Part shown: piece by piece, positions 35,995 through 44,761 of the stretch | Numbering within the stretch: the stretch's first letter is position 1 | Layout of the letters: every line of letters begins with the position of its first letter | Source of the DNA: Rhizobium lentis | GTDB lineage: Bacteria; Pseudomonadota; Alphaproteobacteria; Rhizobiales; Rhizobiaceae | Direction: 5' to 3' | DNA length: 64,000 bases | Assembly (NCBI RefSeq): GCF_017352135.1 | Contig: NZ_CP071455.1 | Coordinates: 813,213-877,212, forward strand | The notes under the pieces: generated by a model | What the model saw: only the letters and a program-made list of their open reading frames with translations | Databases searched by the model: none | Told to the model about the DNA's origin: nothing | Translations under genes and position numbers: made by a program

Positions 35995-36873
35995 ATGACC
36001 TATATCTCGGTTCTCGGCCTAGGAGCGATGGGGCAAGCGCTGGCCGCTCGCCTTCTCCAACAAGGGCATTCGGTCACCGTCTGGAATCGTACGGCCGGCA
36101 AGGCTGCCTCCTTGGTCGCCAAAGGCGCACGTGAACGCAGCAGCGCGGCGGATGCCATCGCTTCGAGCGATATCACCGTCATTTGCGTATTGGACTACGC
36201 CGCGGCAAACTCTGTGCTCGATGGTGCGGCCTCAGTTCTTGCAGGGCGTGCGATAGTCAATCTTACCAATGGCACGCCGGCTCAGGCACGCGCCACCGCC
36301 GAGCGACTCGCAGGCCTAACAGCCTCCTATCTTGACGGCGGCATCATGGCGACGCCCCCGATGATCGGAGGCGAACATGCACTGATCCTCTACAGCGGTT
36401 CGAAGCCAACTTTCGATGCGCATGTCGGGACGCTTGAGGCGCTCGGCGTCGCCACCTATCTCGGTGCGGATGCCGGACTAGCGTCGCTACACGATCTCGC
36501 TCTTCTCAGCGGCATGTATGGCCTGTTCGCCGGCTTTTTTCACGCGACCGCCCTTGTCAATTCTGAGGGGATCCACGCAGGTGAATTTCTTAAGTTGCTT
36601 GGCCCCTGGATGACCGCGATGATGGGTGAATTTCCCGGATACGCAGAGAAGATCGACAGCGGTCGGCACGGTGTCAACGTAGTGTCGAATCTCGCCATGC
36701 AGGCCGCCTCGCTGGAAAACATACTCACAGCCACCCGTGAGCAGGGTGTCGCCACCAATCTGCTTGCCCCCCTGCTGGAACTGTTTCGCAAACGGGACGG
36801 TGCTGGACATGGAGACGAAGACATTTCAGGCGTGTTTGAGCTGATCCGACGCAGGAGCGGCGCAGGCATCTGA
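35995..36873 (+). CDS. Imine reductase/beta-hydroxyacid dehydrogenase-like NADP-binding protein
   Basis: A 292-residue oxidoreductase. The Rossmann motif GLGAMGQALA is at residues 8-17, with VWNRTAGKA placing Arg/Thr for a probable NADP preference. The C-terminal helical domain (from about residue 165) has LHDLALLSGMYGLFAGFFHATAL, typical of imine reductases/reductive aminases rather than of 6-phosphogluconate dehydrogenase. The lysine catalytic in the hydroxyacid dehydrogenases is absent at the expected place, supporting the imine-reductase subgroup. It is divergent from a LysR gene. The substrate is unknown. Confidence 0.85.
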   Translation: MTYISVLGLGAMGQALAARLLQQGHSVTVWNRTAGKAASLVAKGARERSSAADAIASSDITVICVLDYAAANSVLDGAASVLAGRAIVNLTNGTPAQARATAERLAGLTASYLDGGIMATPPMIGGEHALILYSGSKPTFDAHVGTLEALGVATYLGADAGLASLHDLALLSGMYGLFAGFFHATALVNSEGIHAGEFLKLLGPWMTAMMGEFPGYAEKIDSGRHGVNVVSNLAMQAASLENILTATREQGVATNLLAPLLELFRKRDGAGHGDEDISGVFELIRRRSGAGI

Positions 36874-37040
36874 AGCCAGTATCGAATGGCGCAGTCGGCC
36901 GCCGATGTTTACACCCGCTTGCTGCGCGAGGGTTTAGGGGGTGAGCAAAGCTTCCTTTGCCATCTCCGGCACGTTCAGCCCATCGGAAAGGCCAGAGAAC
37001 GTATGCGGGCCCGATATTTGGTTGGCCCCAGGCGTCGGAC

Positions 37041-37961
37041 TCAAGCCTTTCCGACAAAATCCGCGCCCAACTGCTTGATGTCCGCCGCTTCCAACGCATA
37101 ACGCGCGTAACGGAAATCACGGATCGCAAGGAGCGAATCCCCGGACCAGTCGAGGACAATGAAATAAGCAGGGGTGCGCAGGACGGCGCCTTGCTCAAAC
37201 ACCAGCGCGGCGGGGCGACCTTCAACCAAGCCAGGGGCGAGCCACCACCGTTCTTCACGCGCGTAATTCCCGAAATAGGTGGAAACCTTGTCTCTACCGC
37301 GCATGACGACCTCGCCGACGAGTTCGGCTTTCGCATCCTCGGCCAGCCTGTCTTTCAGCGCCTCGAAGTCACGGGCGTTGAACCGGTCAACATAGAAGGC
37401 GAGGCTATTCTTCTCAGCAGCCGAAAGAACCGGTAGCGGTTGGTCGTCCGGCCCCGCCGCTATGTCGCGCAGCCTGACGCGGCCACGATGGAGAAGCGCC
37501 TTGACGGCTGGCATGGTCATCCCCGTGATCGAGCAGAGCTCGCTCAGCGAGTAGCCGAGCACATCCATCAGGATGATACAACTGCGCTCGCGTACCGGCA
37601 GCCGCATGAAAGTGCGCAGGCTGGTGGCAGCGATCTGACGCGCCTCTGTCTGGGACAGCGGTTCAGCGACCATCTCGGCCTCCTCCTCGCCGATGTGGTC
37701 CGCCCGCCTGGCACGGCGCCTCAGGAAGTCTAGGGCGGTGTTGTGAACGATACGAAACAGCCAACCCTGCGGATTGGTTATCGGTGCTGCTGCTGGAAGC
37801 GCTTCCATCGCCTTCGCCAGGGCGTCCTGCAGAACGTCCTCTCCATCGATGACCGAACCGGTCATGCGTGCGCAGTAGCGATGGAGCTTTGGCCGCAATT
37901 TGCCGAGCCGCAGACCGAATGTTGCTGCAAAGAGTTCACTGCTCACGGCGTTGCCAGTCAT
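37041..37961 (-). CDS. ECF-type RNA polymerase sigma factor with SnoaL-like C-terminal domain
   Basis: A 306-residue protein. Sigma region 2 lies at about residues 15-85 (HRYCARMTGSVIDGEDVLQDALAKAMEAL, then GWLFRIVHNTALDFLRRR). Region 4 is at about 125-180 (LPVRERSCIILMDVLGYSLSELCSITGMTMPAVKALLHRGRVRLR). A SnoaL/NTF2-like domain of about 110 residues follows (FYVDRFNARDFEALKDRLAEDAKAELVG), as in SigJ/RpoE-like extended ECF factors that lack an anti-sigma gene. The ATG at 37961 was preferred to an upstream frame. Its start overlaps the end of the 111-residue gene by 26 bases. Confidence 0.9.
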   Translation of the reverse strand: MTGNAVSSELFAATFGLRLGKLRPKLHRYCARMTGSVIDGEDVLQDALAKAMEALPAAAPITNPQGWLFRIVHNTALDFLRRRARRADHIGEEEAEMVAEPLSQTEARQIAATSLRTFMRLPVRERSCIILMDVLGYSLSELCSITGMTMPAVKALLHRGRVRLRDIAAGPDDQPLPVLSAAEKNSLAFYVDRFNARDFEALKDRLAEDAKAELVGEVVMRGRDKVSTYFGNYAREERWWLAPGLVEGRPAALVFEQGAVLRTPAYFIVLDWSGDSLLAIRDFRYARYALEAADIKQLGADFVGKA

Positions 37962-38271
37962 GTGTAGCTCGTTCGCAGAACATGCCGAAATTGCCGATGA
38001 TCTGCGCCGTGCTGCGGACTGGCCCTTCGAGGCATCGCTCGCGAATGCCGCTTTGAAAAGCTGCAAACGCCCCCAGATCGCCGACCGAGTTATCGCCGCT
38101 TTGCTCGATTTCCACCAGATGGACGAAGACGCTGCCGTGAAGTCGCAAGGCAGCGTATTTCACGCCCGGCAGCGCCTTTTCGTTCAGCTCGCGAAACACC
38201 CCCTCGATCAGCCGCTGATTTTCGTCGGCGGTTTCGGGCCGGGTCTTGTATCTGATCATCGTGCGGTTCAT
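37936..38271 (-). CDS. Hypothetical protein upstream of the ECF sigma gene (111 residues)
   Basis: A 111-residue soluble protein, probably a ferredoxin-like dimeric alpha/beta-barrel of the type IRYKTRPETADENQRLIEGVFRELNEKALPGVKYAALRL...FVHLVEIE, similar in layout to antibiotic-biosynthesis-monooxygenase-like proteins. It overlaps the sigma-factor gene by 26 bases and is likely cotranscribed. It may act as sensor or partner of the sigma factor, but that is only inference. Confidence 0.72.
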   Translation of the reverse strand: MNRTMIRYKTRPETADENQRLIEGVFRELNEKALPGVKYAALRLHGSVFVHLVEIEQSGDNSVGDLGAFAAFQSGIRERCLEGPVRSTAQIIGNFGMFCERATHDWQRREQ

Positions 38272-38454
38272 CGACGTACCTCCCGTTAACGGTGTCTCCC
38301 TGAAGACGTTCGCCGCCGCTCGAAGGATTCACGAGCCGAAAGAAATATTTCCGCGAATCCTATCCGGCGGGCGGATCGTCTCTTCCATGTGATCCGCGTC
38401 GAACCTGCATTGGAGTTCGATCTCGCGGAGAGTACCAACCAGGAGACGACACAC

Positions 38455-38862
38455 ATGCCCACCTTTATCATCGAGGGGCCGCAGGGCCTACGAACTGAAG
38501 CCAAGGCGACGATGATGGCCGAGATAACGACCGCGCTGGATGAAGCCTATCATATTCCGGATGTCCGCATTTTCCTGCGCGAGCACGCGCCCGCCAACGT
38601 TGCGCAAGACGGTCGCGTGGAGGCCGAGCCGGTTCGGCCGGTTTGTTTCGTCGAGGCGCCGAAATTGCCCGGCCTCGACGCCAGGCGCGTGCTGATCGAG
38701 AAGCTGAATGGCGCGATCGCAAAGGCATTTGCCGGCATTGCCAACACCGACGACATCCTGATCCTGGTCAATGAGTATCCGTTGGAGCTTGCCGGCGCGG
38801 GCGGGCGCCTCCAGTCGGAGAACCCCGATATCCTCGCAGCGATAGGAACGGCCGCCGAATAA
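38455..38862 (+). CDS. Tautomerase-family protein
   Basis: A 135-residue protein starting MPTFIIEGP, so that after Met removal Pro is the N-terminal catalytic base as in 4-oxalocrotonate tautomerase. The following LRTEAKATMMAEITTALDEAYHIP is the family helix. The chain is about twice a 4-OT monomer, a fused-dimer size like that of malonate-semialdehyde decarboxylase relatives. AGGAG lies about ten bases before the ATG. It is divergent from the sigma-factor pair. Confidence 0.8.
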   Translation: MPTFIIEGPQGLRTEAKATMMAEITTALDEAYHIPDVRIFLREHAPANVAQDGRVEAEPVRPVCFVEAPKLPGLDARRVLIEKLNGAIAKAFAGIANTDDILILVNEYPLELAGAGGRLQSENPDILAAIGTAAE

Positions 38863-39186
38863 GCAATGCCGTGCGGGGCGATCAGCGCCGGCCTGCGTCT
38901 GGTGGACCTGGAAATGGCGGAGATCTCAGCTGTGGCCGCGTCGGGCGAACGGCCGATGAACGTCGCGAATCTCCGCATACAGCGGATGTAGTCACGGCGC
39001 GTGTGCGCCACTACTCCCGCGCGAGCGGATTCGTTCTGTGGTGCAACAGCGACCTCCAGTGTGGTCGCTGGCCATGCCCGCTTTCGGAAGCCGGCAAAGC
39101 TGACCTTTGCATCCAAATGAGGGCACAAAACGGACAGCCGGAGCCTGGTCCAGTACGACTTATGGGGGCAGAGCGCGACGGCCGCG
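38863..39186. other. Gene-free stretch
   Basis: No convincing reading frame, repeat or promoter was seen in these 324 bases between the tautomerase stop and the end of the convergent exported protein gene. Confidence 0.5.
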
Positions 39187-39720
39187 TCAGTTGCCCGTCG
39201 CATCGGCACCGGGATCCAACACATTCCAGTATTCGCGCAGCGCGCTGATGCGATCGCCGCGCACCTTGAAGATGATGACCTCGTGATTTCGATAGAAACC
39301 CGCCGGCATGCTTTCTGCGGCAGATTCAAAGACGGCGGTATCGCCGTCATAGGTTGCTCGTTCCAGCACGCTTCGAATTCGGTTTCCTGCCTGTTGGTGA
39401 TAACGTGCCCACGCCACCAGTTGCTTCTTGCCATCCTGCCCTTCATGGAGACCAGCAAAATCTCCCTGTGGAAAGTGAAACTGAAAATCATCGGTTGTGA
39501 GTGCAAGAAATGGCTCCCATTCACCCGTGCGCCATGCCCGAACAAAGAGCGACCAGGCATGGTCGGCGACACGCTTCGTGTTTGCGTCCATTCCTTCGGC
39601 GACTGCGGGTGCGGCAATTTCAGGCATAGGAGGAAGTACCCGGCGAGAACTTTGATCCTGCGCTACGGCAATGCTGGAAAAGAGAGCCGCTGCGAGTGCT
39701 AGGCTTGTACCGAATTTCAT
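39187..39720 (-). CDS. Exported SnoaL/NTF2-like protein
   Basis: A 177-residue protein with a signal peptide (MKFGTSLALAAALFSSIAVAQDQ, probable cleavage after VAQ). A nuclear-transport-factor-2-like domain follows: VADHAWSLFVRAWRTGEWEPFLALTTDDFQFHFP, ending REYWNVLDP. The fold makes a cone-shaped pocket used by isomerases, dehydratases and binding proteins; no catalytic set is identifiable. The ATG at 39720 gives the signal peptide exactly, so a longer frame was rejected. It is periplasmic and monocistronic. Confidence 0.82.
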   Translation of the reverse strand: MKFGTSLALAAALFSSIAVAQDQSSRRVLPPMPEIAAPAVAEGMDANTKRVADHAWSLFVRAWRTGEWEPFLALTTDDFQFHFPQGDFAGLHEGQDGKKQLVAWARYHQQAGNRIRSVLERATYDGDTAVFESAAESMPAGFYRNHEVIIFKVRGDRISALREYWNVLDPGADATGN

Positions 39721-39831
39721 GGAGCTGATCCTTCCTGATTGACGTTGTGCATTATCAGGAGGAAAACGACGACACCTGCAACGCTGCACCGTGTGAACCG
39801 CGCAGATTACGCAAATCACACAGCTTGGTAG

Positions 39832-40773
39832 TTACGTTCTGCTCATAGAGCGCGATAGGCGACGATGTGATGCGGGAGGCTCGCCCATCCGGCTTCGGAA
39901 GACATTCGTCAGGTGCGCATGAGTAGCGAAGCCGCACATCCTCGCTATTTCCTTGATGGCTAAAGAGCTACCTGTCAGAAGCTTCGAGGCTCTATAGATG
40001 CGCCTGCGGATGAGGTACTCGCCGGGAGATATTCCCGTACTGCCCCGAAATGCACGGACGAATGCGCTGATGCTCAGCCCTGCATCCTGCGCGAGGAGAG
40101 CAAGCGACAGGTCCTCATGCATCTCTGCCTCTATCCGATCGACAACGCGCTGCAAAGCTGCCGGATGCATCCAGGCATCGTCGTGATGACCGAAGTCAAG
40201 ACGAGCCTCGCGGGCAAGGTGGCGGACAGCGGCGATGGCGAGCTGTTCCATGACGATGACAGGTGGGCGTTCCGCAATTTCCGAAAGTTCGGTCATCCGT
40301 TCGATCAAAAGCCGGAATTTCTCCGCCCGATCATTATAGATCGGGACCATGCTTTGCCGTGATCCATCCAACTGGCAGGCATCCATCAGGAAATCATCCG
40401 AAAATTCGAGCCTGATGAACGAGAGACTGCCGCCTTCCATCACGCCCGCTCGTTCACGACCGGCGGGAGTTAGTGACACGGAACCTGGCCGGTCAGGTCT
40501 TTCGAGAAGGGGGCCTGCATCTGTTCGTGAGGCACTATATCGTGACGCGCCGGTTCGTGTCACCGATGCCTGATGCCAGTCGGAGACGGTATGGTAACGT
40601 GCGCCGCCGAAAGCCTGTGTACGGGACAAGTACAAAGTGAAGCCTACAAACTCCAGTCTTTGGATATTTCTCCCATGCCTTGCCAATAGGGGCTCCTTCG
40701 CGAGGCTCGAACGACCCGGATAATCTCTAACCAGTCCGCGAAGACCCGCAAACTCATGAGAGCGAAGGCACAA
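39832..40773 (-). CDS. AraC-family transcriptional regulator
   Basis: A 313-residue frame whose C-terminal 100 residues hold both AraC helix-turn-helix units: LSLALLAQDAGLSISAFVRAFRGSTGISPGEYLIRRRI, then AIKEIARMCGFATHAHLTNVFRSRMGEPPASHRR. The start is uncertain: the longest frame begins with a TTG at 40773 and its first 40 residues are rich in Arg and not domain-like, so translation may begin further in. The N-terminal sensor part is not recognised. The target is unclear; it sits next to the exported SnoaL-like gene. Confidence 0.8.
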   Translation of the reverse strand: MCLRSHEFAGLRGLVRDYPGRSSLAKEPLLARHGRNIQRLEFVGFTLYLSRTQAFGGARYHTVSDWHQASVTRTGASRYSASRTDAGPLLERPDRPGSVSLTPAGRERAGVMEGGSLSFIRLEFSDDFLMDACQLDGSRQSMVPIYNDRAEKFRLLIERMTELSEIAERPPVIVMEQLAIAAVRHLAREARLDFGHHDDAWMHPAALQRVVDRIEAEMHEDLSLALLAQDAGLSISAFVRAFRGSTGISPGEYLIRRRIYRASKLLTGSSLAIKEIARMCGFATHAHLTNVFRSRMGEPPASHRRLSRSMSRT

Positions 40774-40997
40774 TGAGCGTGCAAACGCATCTCGTGAGAC
40801 TCTGCTTCCTTTGCGATCCGGACCTCCAGCCAGACGGCTCCAACGGTGAACGGATCGAGGCGGTCGTAGGTCCGCCCCGATTGCTTAGCCACGATTTTGC
40901 CACCGATGATCTGACGGAGTTTGAAATTTCCGATACTTCCTCGCTCCCACAGTCTCTTCCATGGTGACGAGTACCAGTCGCGGCGATCGATTCAAAC

Positions 40998-41882
40998 CTA
41001 GGATTTTATCGGCGCGAGCACGAAATCGTGTTCGACTTTCCAGTATTTCCCTTCAAAGCCGAGTTCCCGGGCACGCGCCGGATCGTCGGTCAGCTCAAAT
41101 TTGGCGAGCAGGCTTTCCTTCACACCGAAGACCGCGTCCGAATGGATATAGGGATCATCCGGATCGAAGATGTGGGTCGTCAGCGTCTCGAACCCGTCGG
41201 CCCTAATGATATAGTGGAGATGGGCCGGTCTGTAGGGATGGCGACCCAGCGCCTTCAGCATCTGCCCGACGGGACCGTCGTCCGGGATCGGATAATATTT
41301 CGGTTTGACGGCGCGGAACCAGTAACGGCCGTCTTTGCCGGTGCGGAAGATGCCACGCAGATTGAAATCCGGCTGGATGCCCTTCTGCTGCACGTCGTAG
41401 AAGCCCTCGTCATTTGCCTGCCAGACATCGATGACGGCATTCTTGATCGGCCTGCCTTCGGTATCGAGGATAAGCCCGCCGATCACCATGTCCTCGCCCT
41501 TCTGGTCGAGGCAGATATTGGCCCCCATCGGCAGTTCAGGCGCATCGGCGACGTGGAAGGGACCAAGCACAGTGCTTTCCGACGCGCCCGATGGCTTGCG
41601 GTTATTGATTGCATCGACCAGCATAGAGACGCCGAGCACATCGGACAGCAGAATGAATTCCTGCCGCCATTCGTTGCACATGTGCCCGGTGCGGGTCAGG
41701 AACTGGACCGTCTCCATCCATTCCTCCTGCGTCGGTTCAAGCTCCTTGACCGCCTCATGCAGCTTGCGGGTAACGACCTCCATAACCTGCTTCAGCCGCT
41801 CGCTCCTGGCGCCGGCATTGCGGCTGGTGACGACCTCGACGGAGTTCTCCTCGGTGAAATAGCCATTTTCCTCCTGAGCCAT
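40998..41882 (-). CDS. Hydroxyquinol 1,2-dioxygenase-type intradiol dioxygenase
   Basis: A 294-residue non-heme Fe(III) enzyme that would cleave hydroxyquinol (1,2,4-trihydroxybenzene) to maleylacetate. The four iron ligands are present and spaced as in hydroxyquinol dioxygenases: Tyr162 (EGFYDVQ), Tyr197 (KYYPIPDDGPVG), His221 and His223 (RPAHLHYII). The N-terminal helical dimer domain precedes them (LEPTQEEWMETVQFLTRTGH). The ATG at 41882 was preferred to a GTG four codons earlier. It is the last gene of the aromatic operon, overlaps nothing downstream, and its start lies just past the stop of the monooxygenase gene. Confidence 0.92.
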   Translation of the reverse strand: MAQEENGYFTEENSVEVVTSRNAGARSERLKQVMEVVTRKLHEAVKELEPTQEEWMETVQFLTRTGHMCNEWRQEFILLSDVLGVSMLVDAINNRKPSGASESTVLGPFHVADAPELPMGANICLDQKGEDMVIGGLILDTEGRPIKNAVIDVWQANDEGFYDVQQKGIQPDFNLRGIFRTGKDGRYWFRAVKPKYYPIPDDGPVGQMLKALGRHPYRPAHLHYIIRADGFETLTTHIFDPDDPYIHSDAVFGVKESLLAKFELTDDPARARELGFEGKYWKVEHDFVLAPIKS

Positions 41883-41890
41883 GATGAGCC

Positions 41891-43645
41891 TCACCGGTCC
41901 AAAATCGTTTTGAGAACGCGGCGCAGTTCGGCTTCGGGTTCGGAAGCCGCCTCATCCGCCCGCCACGCGACGTGATGATCCGGCCGCACCAGCAACAGGC
42001 CGGAATCGCGAATTTCCCGGGCGCGCGCCCAGTCGCCCGTCAGGTCCTGCCAGGTCTGGCGCGGACCGATCTTGTGTGCGGCAATGGTAATGCCAAGTTC
42101 CTTGGAGAGCGCTTTGGCAGCCGAAATCCAGCCATCGCCGCCGATCCCCGTCAGGACCGTGAAGACGCCGTGTCCGGTGAGATCGAGGCTGGATACTTTC
42201 TCGCCGTTGGCGCCGAACAGCCAGACATGCGGCAAGCGGGCGCCCGGCCAGGTCGTCTGCTGGAAATGCAGCTCCGCATCCCTCGCGAAAGCAGGCTCCG
42301 GCTGACCGTCCTTGACGATAGCGTTCGAGGTGTAGCGGTGGTTCATTTCGACGCCATGGGCATCAAATTCGTAGACCTTATGAGCGATGGCGGCGCGGAT
42401 CGCGCTGCGCTGCAGCTCGGCATCGGCTGTGTCGTCACAGCGCGCATCCATATTCTGTTGCATCTTTACGGGGTCGACGGAATCGAGCAGGCCGAGCGAC
42501 TTGAAGATCGGCCCGAATTCCTCGATCGACTTGTTGGCGCGGGTGACGATCTGCTTGGCGACGGGAGCACGCTCTGCTTGGTAGCTATCGAGGAGCCCCA
42601 TGCCCGCCTGCCCCTTGAGCACCATGGCAAGCTTCCAGGCGAGATTGAACCCGTCCTGGATCGAAGTGTTCGATCCGAGCCCGTTGGATGGCGGATGGCG
42701 ATGGGTTGCATCGCCCATGCAGAACACACGGCCGTTCGACACCGTGGTCGCGTACATGTTGTTGACAGTCCAGGTGGAGACCGACTTGATCTTCGGCTCG
42801 ATTTCCTGAACGCCGACCAGCTCGCGCACGACCTTGGTGGCGAAGGCGTCATCCACTTGGGGCGCCGGCTGGTTGATGTCGTAGCCCCAAACGATCAGCC
42901 ACTCGTTCCATGGCCGGACCATGCGCACCAGGCCCATGCCGATGCCCCCGACATCAGCGCCCGGCTGCAGCACCCAATAAAGCACCGAGGGACGATGCGC
43001 GACATAGCGGGAGAGGTCTGCCTTGAACAGGATGTTCATCGACCCCGCGACGCCCATCTTGCCTTCGAAGGTCAGGCCCGCATGTTCGGCAACCTTGGAA
43101 TTGCCGCCGTCCGCACCGATCAGGAATTTCGAGCGGATCGTCAGTTCCTTGCCGGTCAGCCGGTCGAAGCAGATGGTCGTCACGCCTTCGGCATCCTGCA
43201 CGTGGCTCCTGTATTCGGTTGACATGCGCGGCTGCGCGCCGCGCGAACATGCCGTCTTGAACAGGAGCGGTTCCATATAGGTCTGTGGCAGATCGTTCAT
43301 CCGGCCTGGCGATGACAGAATATGCTCCGCGCGGGACAGGGGGTGATTGCCCCAGCTCTGCATACGGCCGATCTCCTCGCCGGCAACGGCGGTGCAGAAG
43401 ACGTTCTGCCCCATGAGATCCTGCTCGGTGGCAAACAGATAGGCCTCGTCCTCGACGTCCCGCCCGAGATCGCGCAGGACCTCCATCGTCCGCTGATTGG
43501 TGATGTGTGCTCTGGGCGTATTGGCGAGCCAACGGTAGCGGTTGATCACTAGCGGCTCCAGGCCGTAGGTCGCAAGCAGCGCGGCCGTGGCCGAGCCGGC
43601 CGGCCCCGTGCCAATGATCAAAACGTCGGTGATGATGTCAGCCAT
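41891..43645 (-). CDS. FAD-dependent phenol/resorcinol hydroxylase (TfdB-like)
   Basis: A 584-residue flavin aromatic hydroxylase. The dinucleotide-binding GTGPAG is at residues 12-17, the DG motif region is FLIGADGGNSKV, and the second FAD motif is the strongly conserved GDATHRHPPSNGLGSNTSIQD, nearly the same as in 2,4-dichlorophenol hydroxylase. The C-terminal thioredoxin-like domain of this class follows. It should hydroxylate a phenol such as resorcinol to hydroxyquinol with NAD(P)H and oxygen. It is next to the ring-cleavage gene. The ATG at 43645 has GGGAGGGCCGA upstream and overlaps the permease stop by eight bases. Confidence 0.92.
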   Translation of the reverse strand: MADIITDVLIIGTGPAGSATAALLATYGLEPLVINRYRWLANTPRAHITNQRTMEVLRDLGRDVEDEAYLFATEQDLMGQNVFCTAVAGEEIGRMQSWGNHPLSRAEHILSSPGRMNDLPQTYMEPLLFKTACSRGAQPRMSTEYRSHVQDAEGVTTICFDRLTGKELTIRSKFLIGADGGNSKVAEHAGLTFEGKMGVAGSMNILFKADLSRYVAHRPSVLYWVLQPGADVGGIGMGLVRMVRPWNEWLIVWGYDINQPAPQVDDAFATKVVRELVGVQEIEPKIKSVSTWTVNNMYATTVSNGRVFCMGDATHRHPPSNGLGSNTSIQDGFNLAWKLAMVLKGQAGMGLLDSYQAERAPVAKQIVTRANKSIEEFGPIFKSLGLLDSVDPVKMQQNMDARCDDTADAELQRSAIRAAIAHKVYEFDAHGVEMNHRYTSNAIVKDGQPEPAFARDAELHFQQTTWPGARLPHVWLFGANGEKVSSLDLTGHGVFTVLTGIGGDGWISAAKALSKELGITIAAHKIGPRQTWQDLTGDWARAREIRDSGLLLVRPDHHVAWRADEAASEPEAELRRVLKTILDR

Positions 43646-44753
43646 TCGGCCCTCCCTTGTCATCCTGTCGAACGGTTTCGCCCCTCAGGATGCGGCGAAC
43701 CGGAAAGAGTTCCCAACCCGTACGGTCGGATATCAGCCCCCAGAGCCCTCTAGGCGCAAACAGCATGGTTATGATCGCCAGCGTGCCGAGCGCCAGAAGA
43801 TACCAGGAACCGTAGCTGGAAAAGGCATTCTGCAGCACGAAGAACACGAGCACGCCAAGGATGGGACCTTCAATCGTACCGATGCCGCCGATGACGACGA
43901 TGAAGATGACGTAGGCCGTCCAATCGGTCAGCGAAAAGGCCGCGTCAGGTGATATCCGCGCCTTCTGCAGGTAGATCAGCGCACCAACGATGCCGGTAAC
44001 GAATGCGACGAAGAGATAGACGAGCGTCTTCAGCCTGCGGGCATCGACCCCGAGCGCCCGGGCGGCGGTCTCGTTGTCACGTACCGCGGCAAGGCCCAGC
44101 CCGTGCTTGCTGCGCAGCAGCTTGTAGATGAAGGAGATCGTCAAGGCTGCCGATGCCAGCGCCAACCAGTAGGCCAGTGCATCGGCCGCAGCCGGCGGGC
44201 GCATGCCGAACCAGTCAACAAGCGCCGAGATGCCGAACATGTCGCGCACGGCATCCCGCGGGAGTGACGTGCCCGTTCCTCCACCAAGCGTCTTCCACTG
44301 TGCCAGAAGTAGTCGGCCGACCTCGGCAATGACCCAAGTACCAATTGCGAAATAGGGACCGTAAAGGCGAAAAGCGAAAAAGGCGGTCGGCACAGCGATC
44401 AGCATCGCAAGCAGGCCGGCCAGCGGAACCGCCAGGATAGGGTCGAGCCCAAGCAGGATCACCAGACCGAAGAGAGCATAGGCGCCGCAGCCGACGAAGA
44501 GTTGCTGCCCCACCGAAATCAGCCCGGCATAGCCGGCCAGCAGGTTCCAGCTCTGCGCCAATGTCAGCATCGTCAATATGTAGAAGAGGTCCTGGGCGAC
44601 GCCGCGCGAAACAATAAAGGGCGCGGCTGCAAGAGCGATCACCGCGGCGAGCGCGACAATGCCGAAGATGCGGGCAATGCGCGTGCGTGTCTCGATTTTC
44701 CAATCCGCCGCTGCGTGATTTTCGGGTGTCATTGTTTCGAAACCTGTGGTCAT
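43638..44753 (-). CDS. Branched-chain-amino-acid-type ABC permease (LivM type)
   Basis: A 371-residue inner-membrane permease with about ten hydrophobic segments. The LivM-type docking region is KLLRSKHGLGLAAVRDNETAARALGVDARRLK near the middle. The chosen ATG (44753) gives a short hydrophilic head; the frame extends 31 codons further into the livH-like gene, rejected as shadow. It is partnered by the LivH-type permease nine bases upstream. Within an aromatic operon, this importer family usually carries aromatic acids or phenols. Confidence 0.92.
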   Translation of the reverse strand: MTTGFETMTPENHAAADWKIETRTRIARIFGIVALAAVIALAAAPFIVSRGVAQDLFYILTMLTLAQSWNLLAGYAGLISVGQQLFVGCGAYALFGLVILLGLDPILAVPLAGLLAMLIAVPTAFFAFRLYGPYFAIGTWVIAEVGRLLLAQWKTLGGGTGTSLPRDAVRDMFGISALVDWFGMRPPAAADALAYWLALASAALTISFIYKLLRSKHGLGLAAVRDNETAARALGVDARRLKTLVYLFVAFVTGIVGALIYLQKARISPDAAFSLTDWTAYVIFIVVIGGIGTIEGPILGVLVFFVLQNAFSSYGSWYLLALGTLAIITMLFAPRGLWGLISDRTGWELFPVRRILRGETVRQDDKGGPNG

Positions 44754-44761
44754 CGCGCGCC

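Noticed and set aside
40774..40997. A possible small gene or transposase remnant between the AraC and dioxygenase genes
   Set aside because: Short frames on both strands are present, but none has a ribosome site with a family-like sequence.
41972..43222. A 416-codon plus-strand frame opposite the flavin hydroxylase gene
   Set aside because: The minus-strand enzyme shows all FAD motifs; the antisense frame is only a by-product of high GC.
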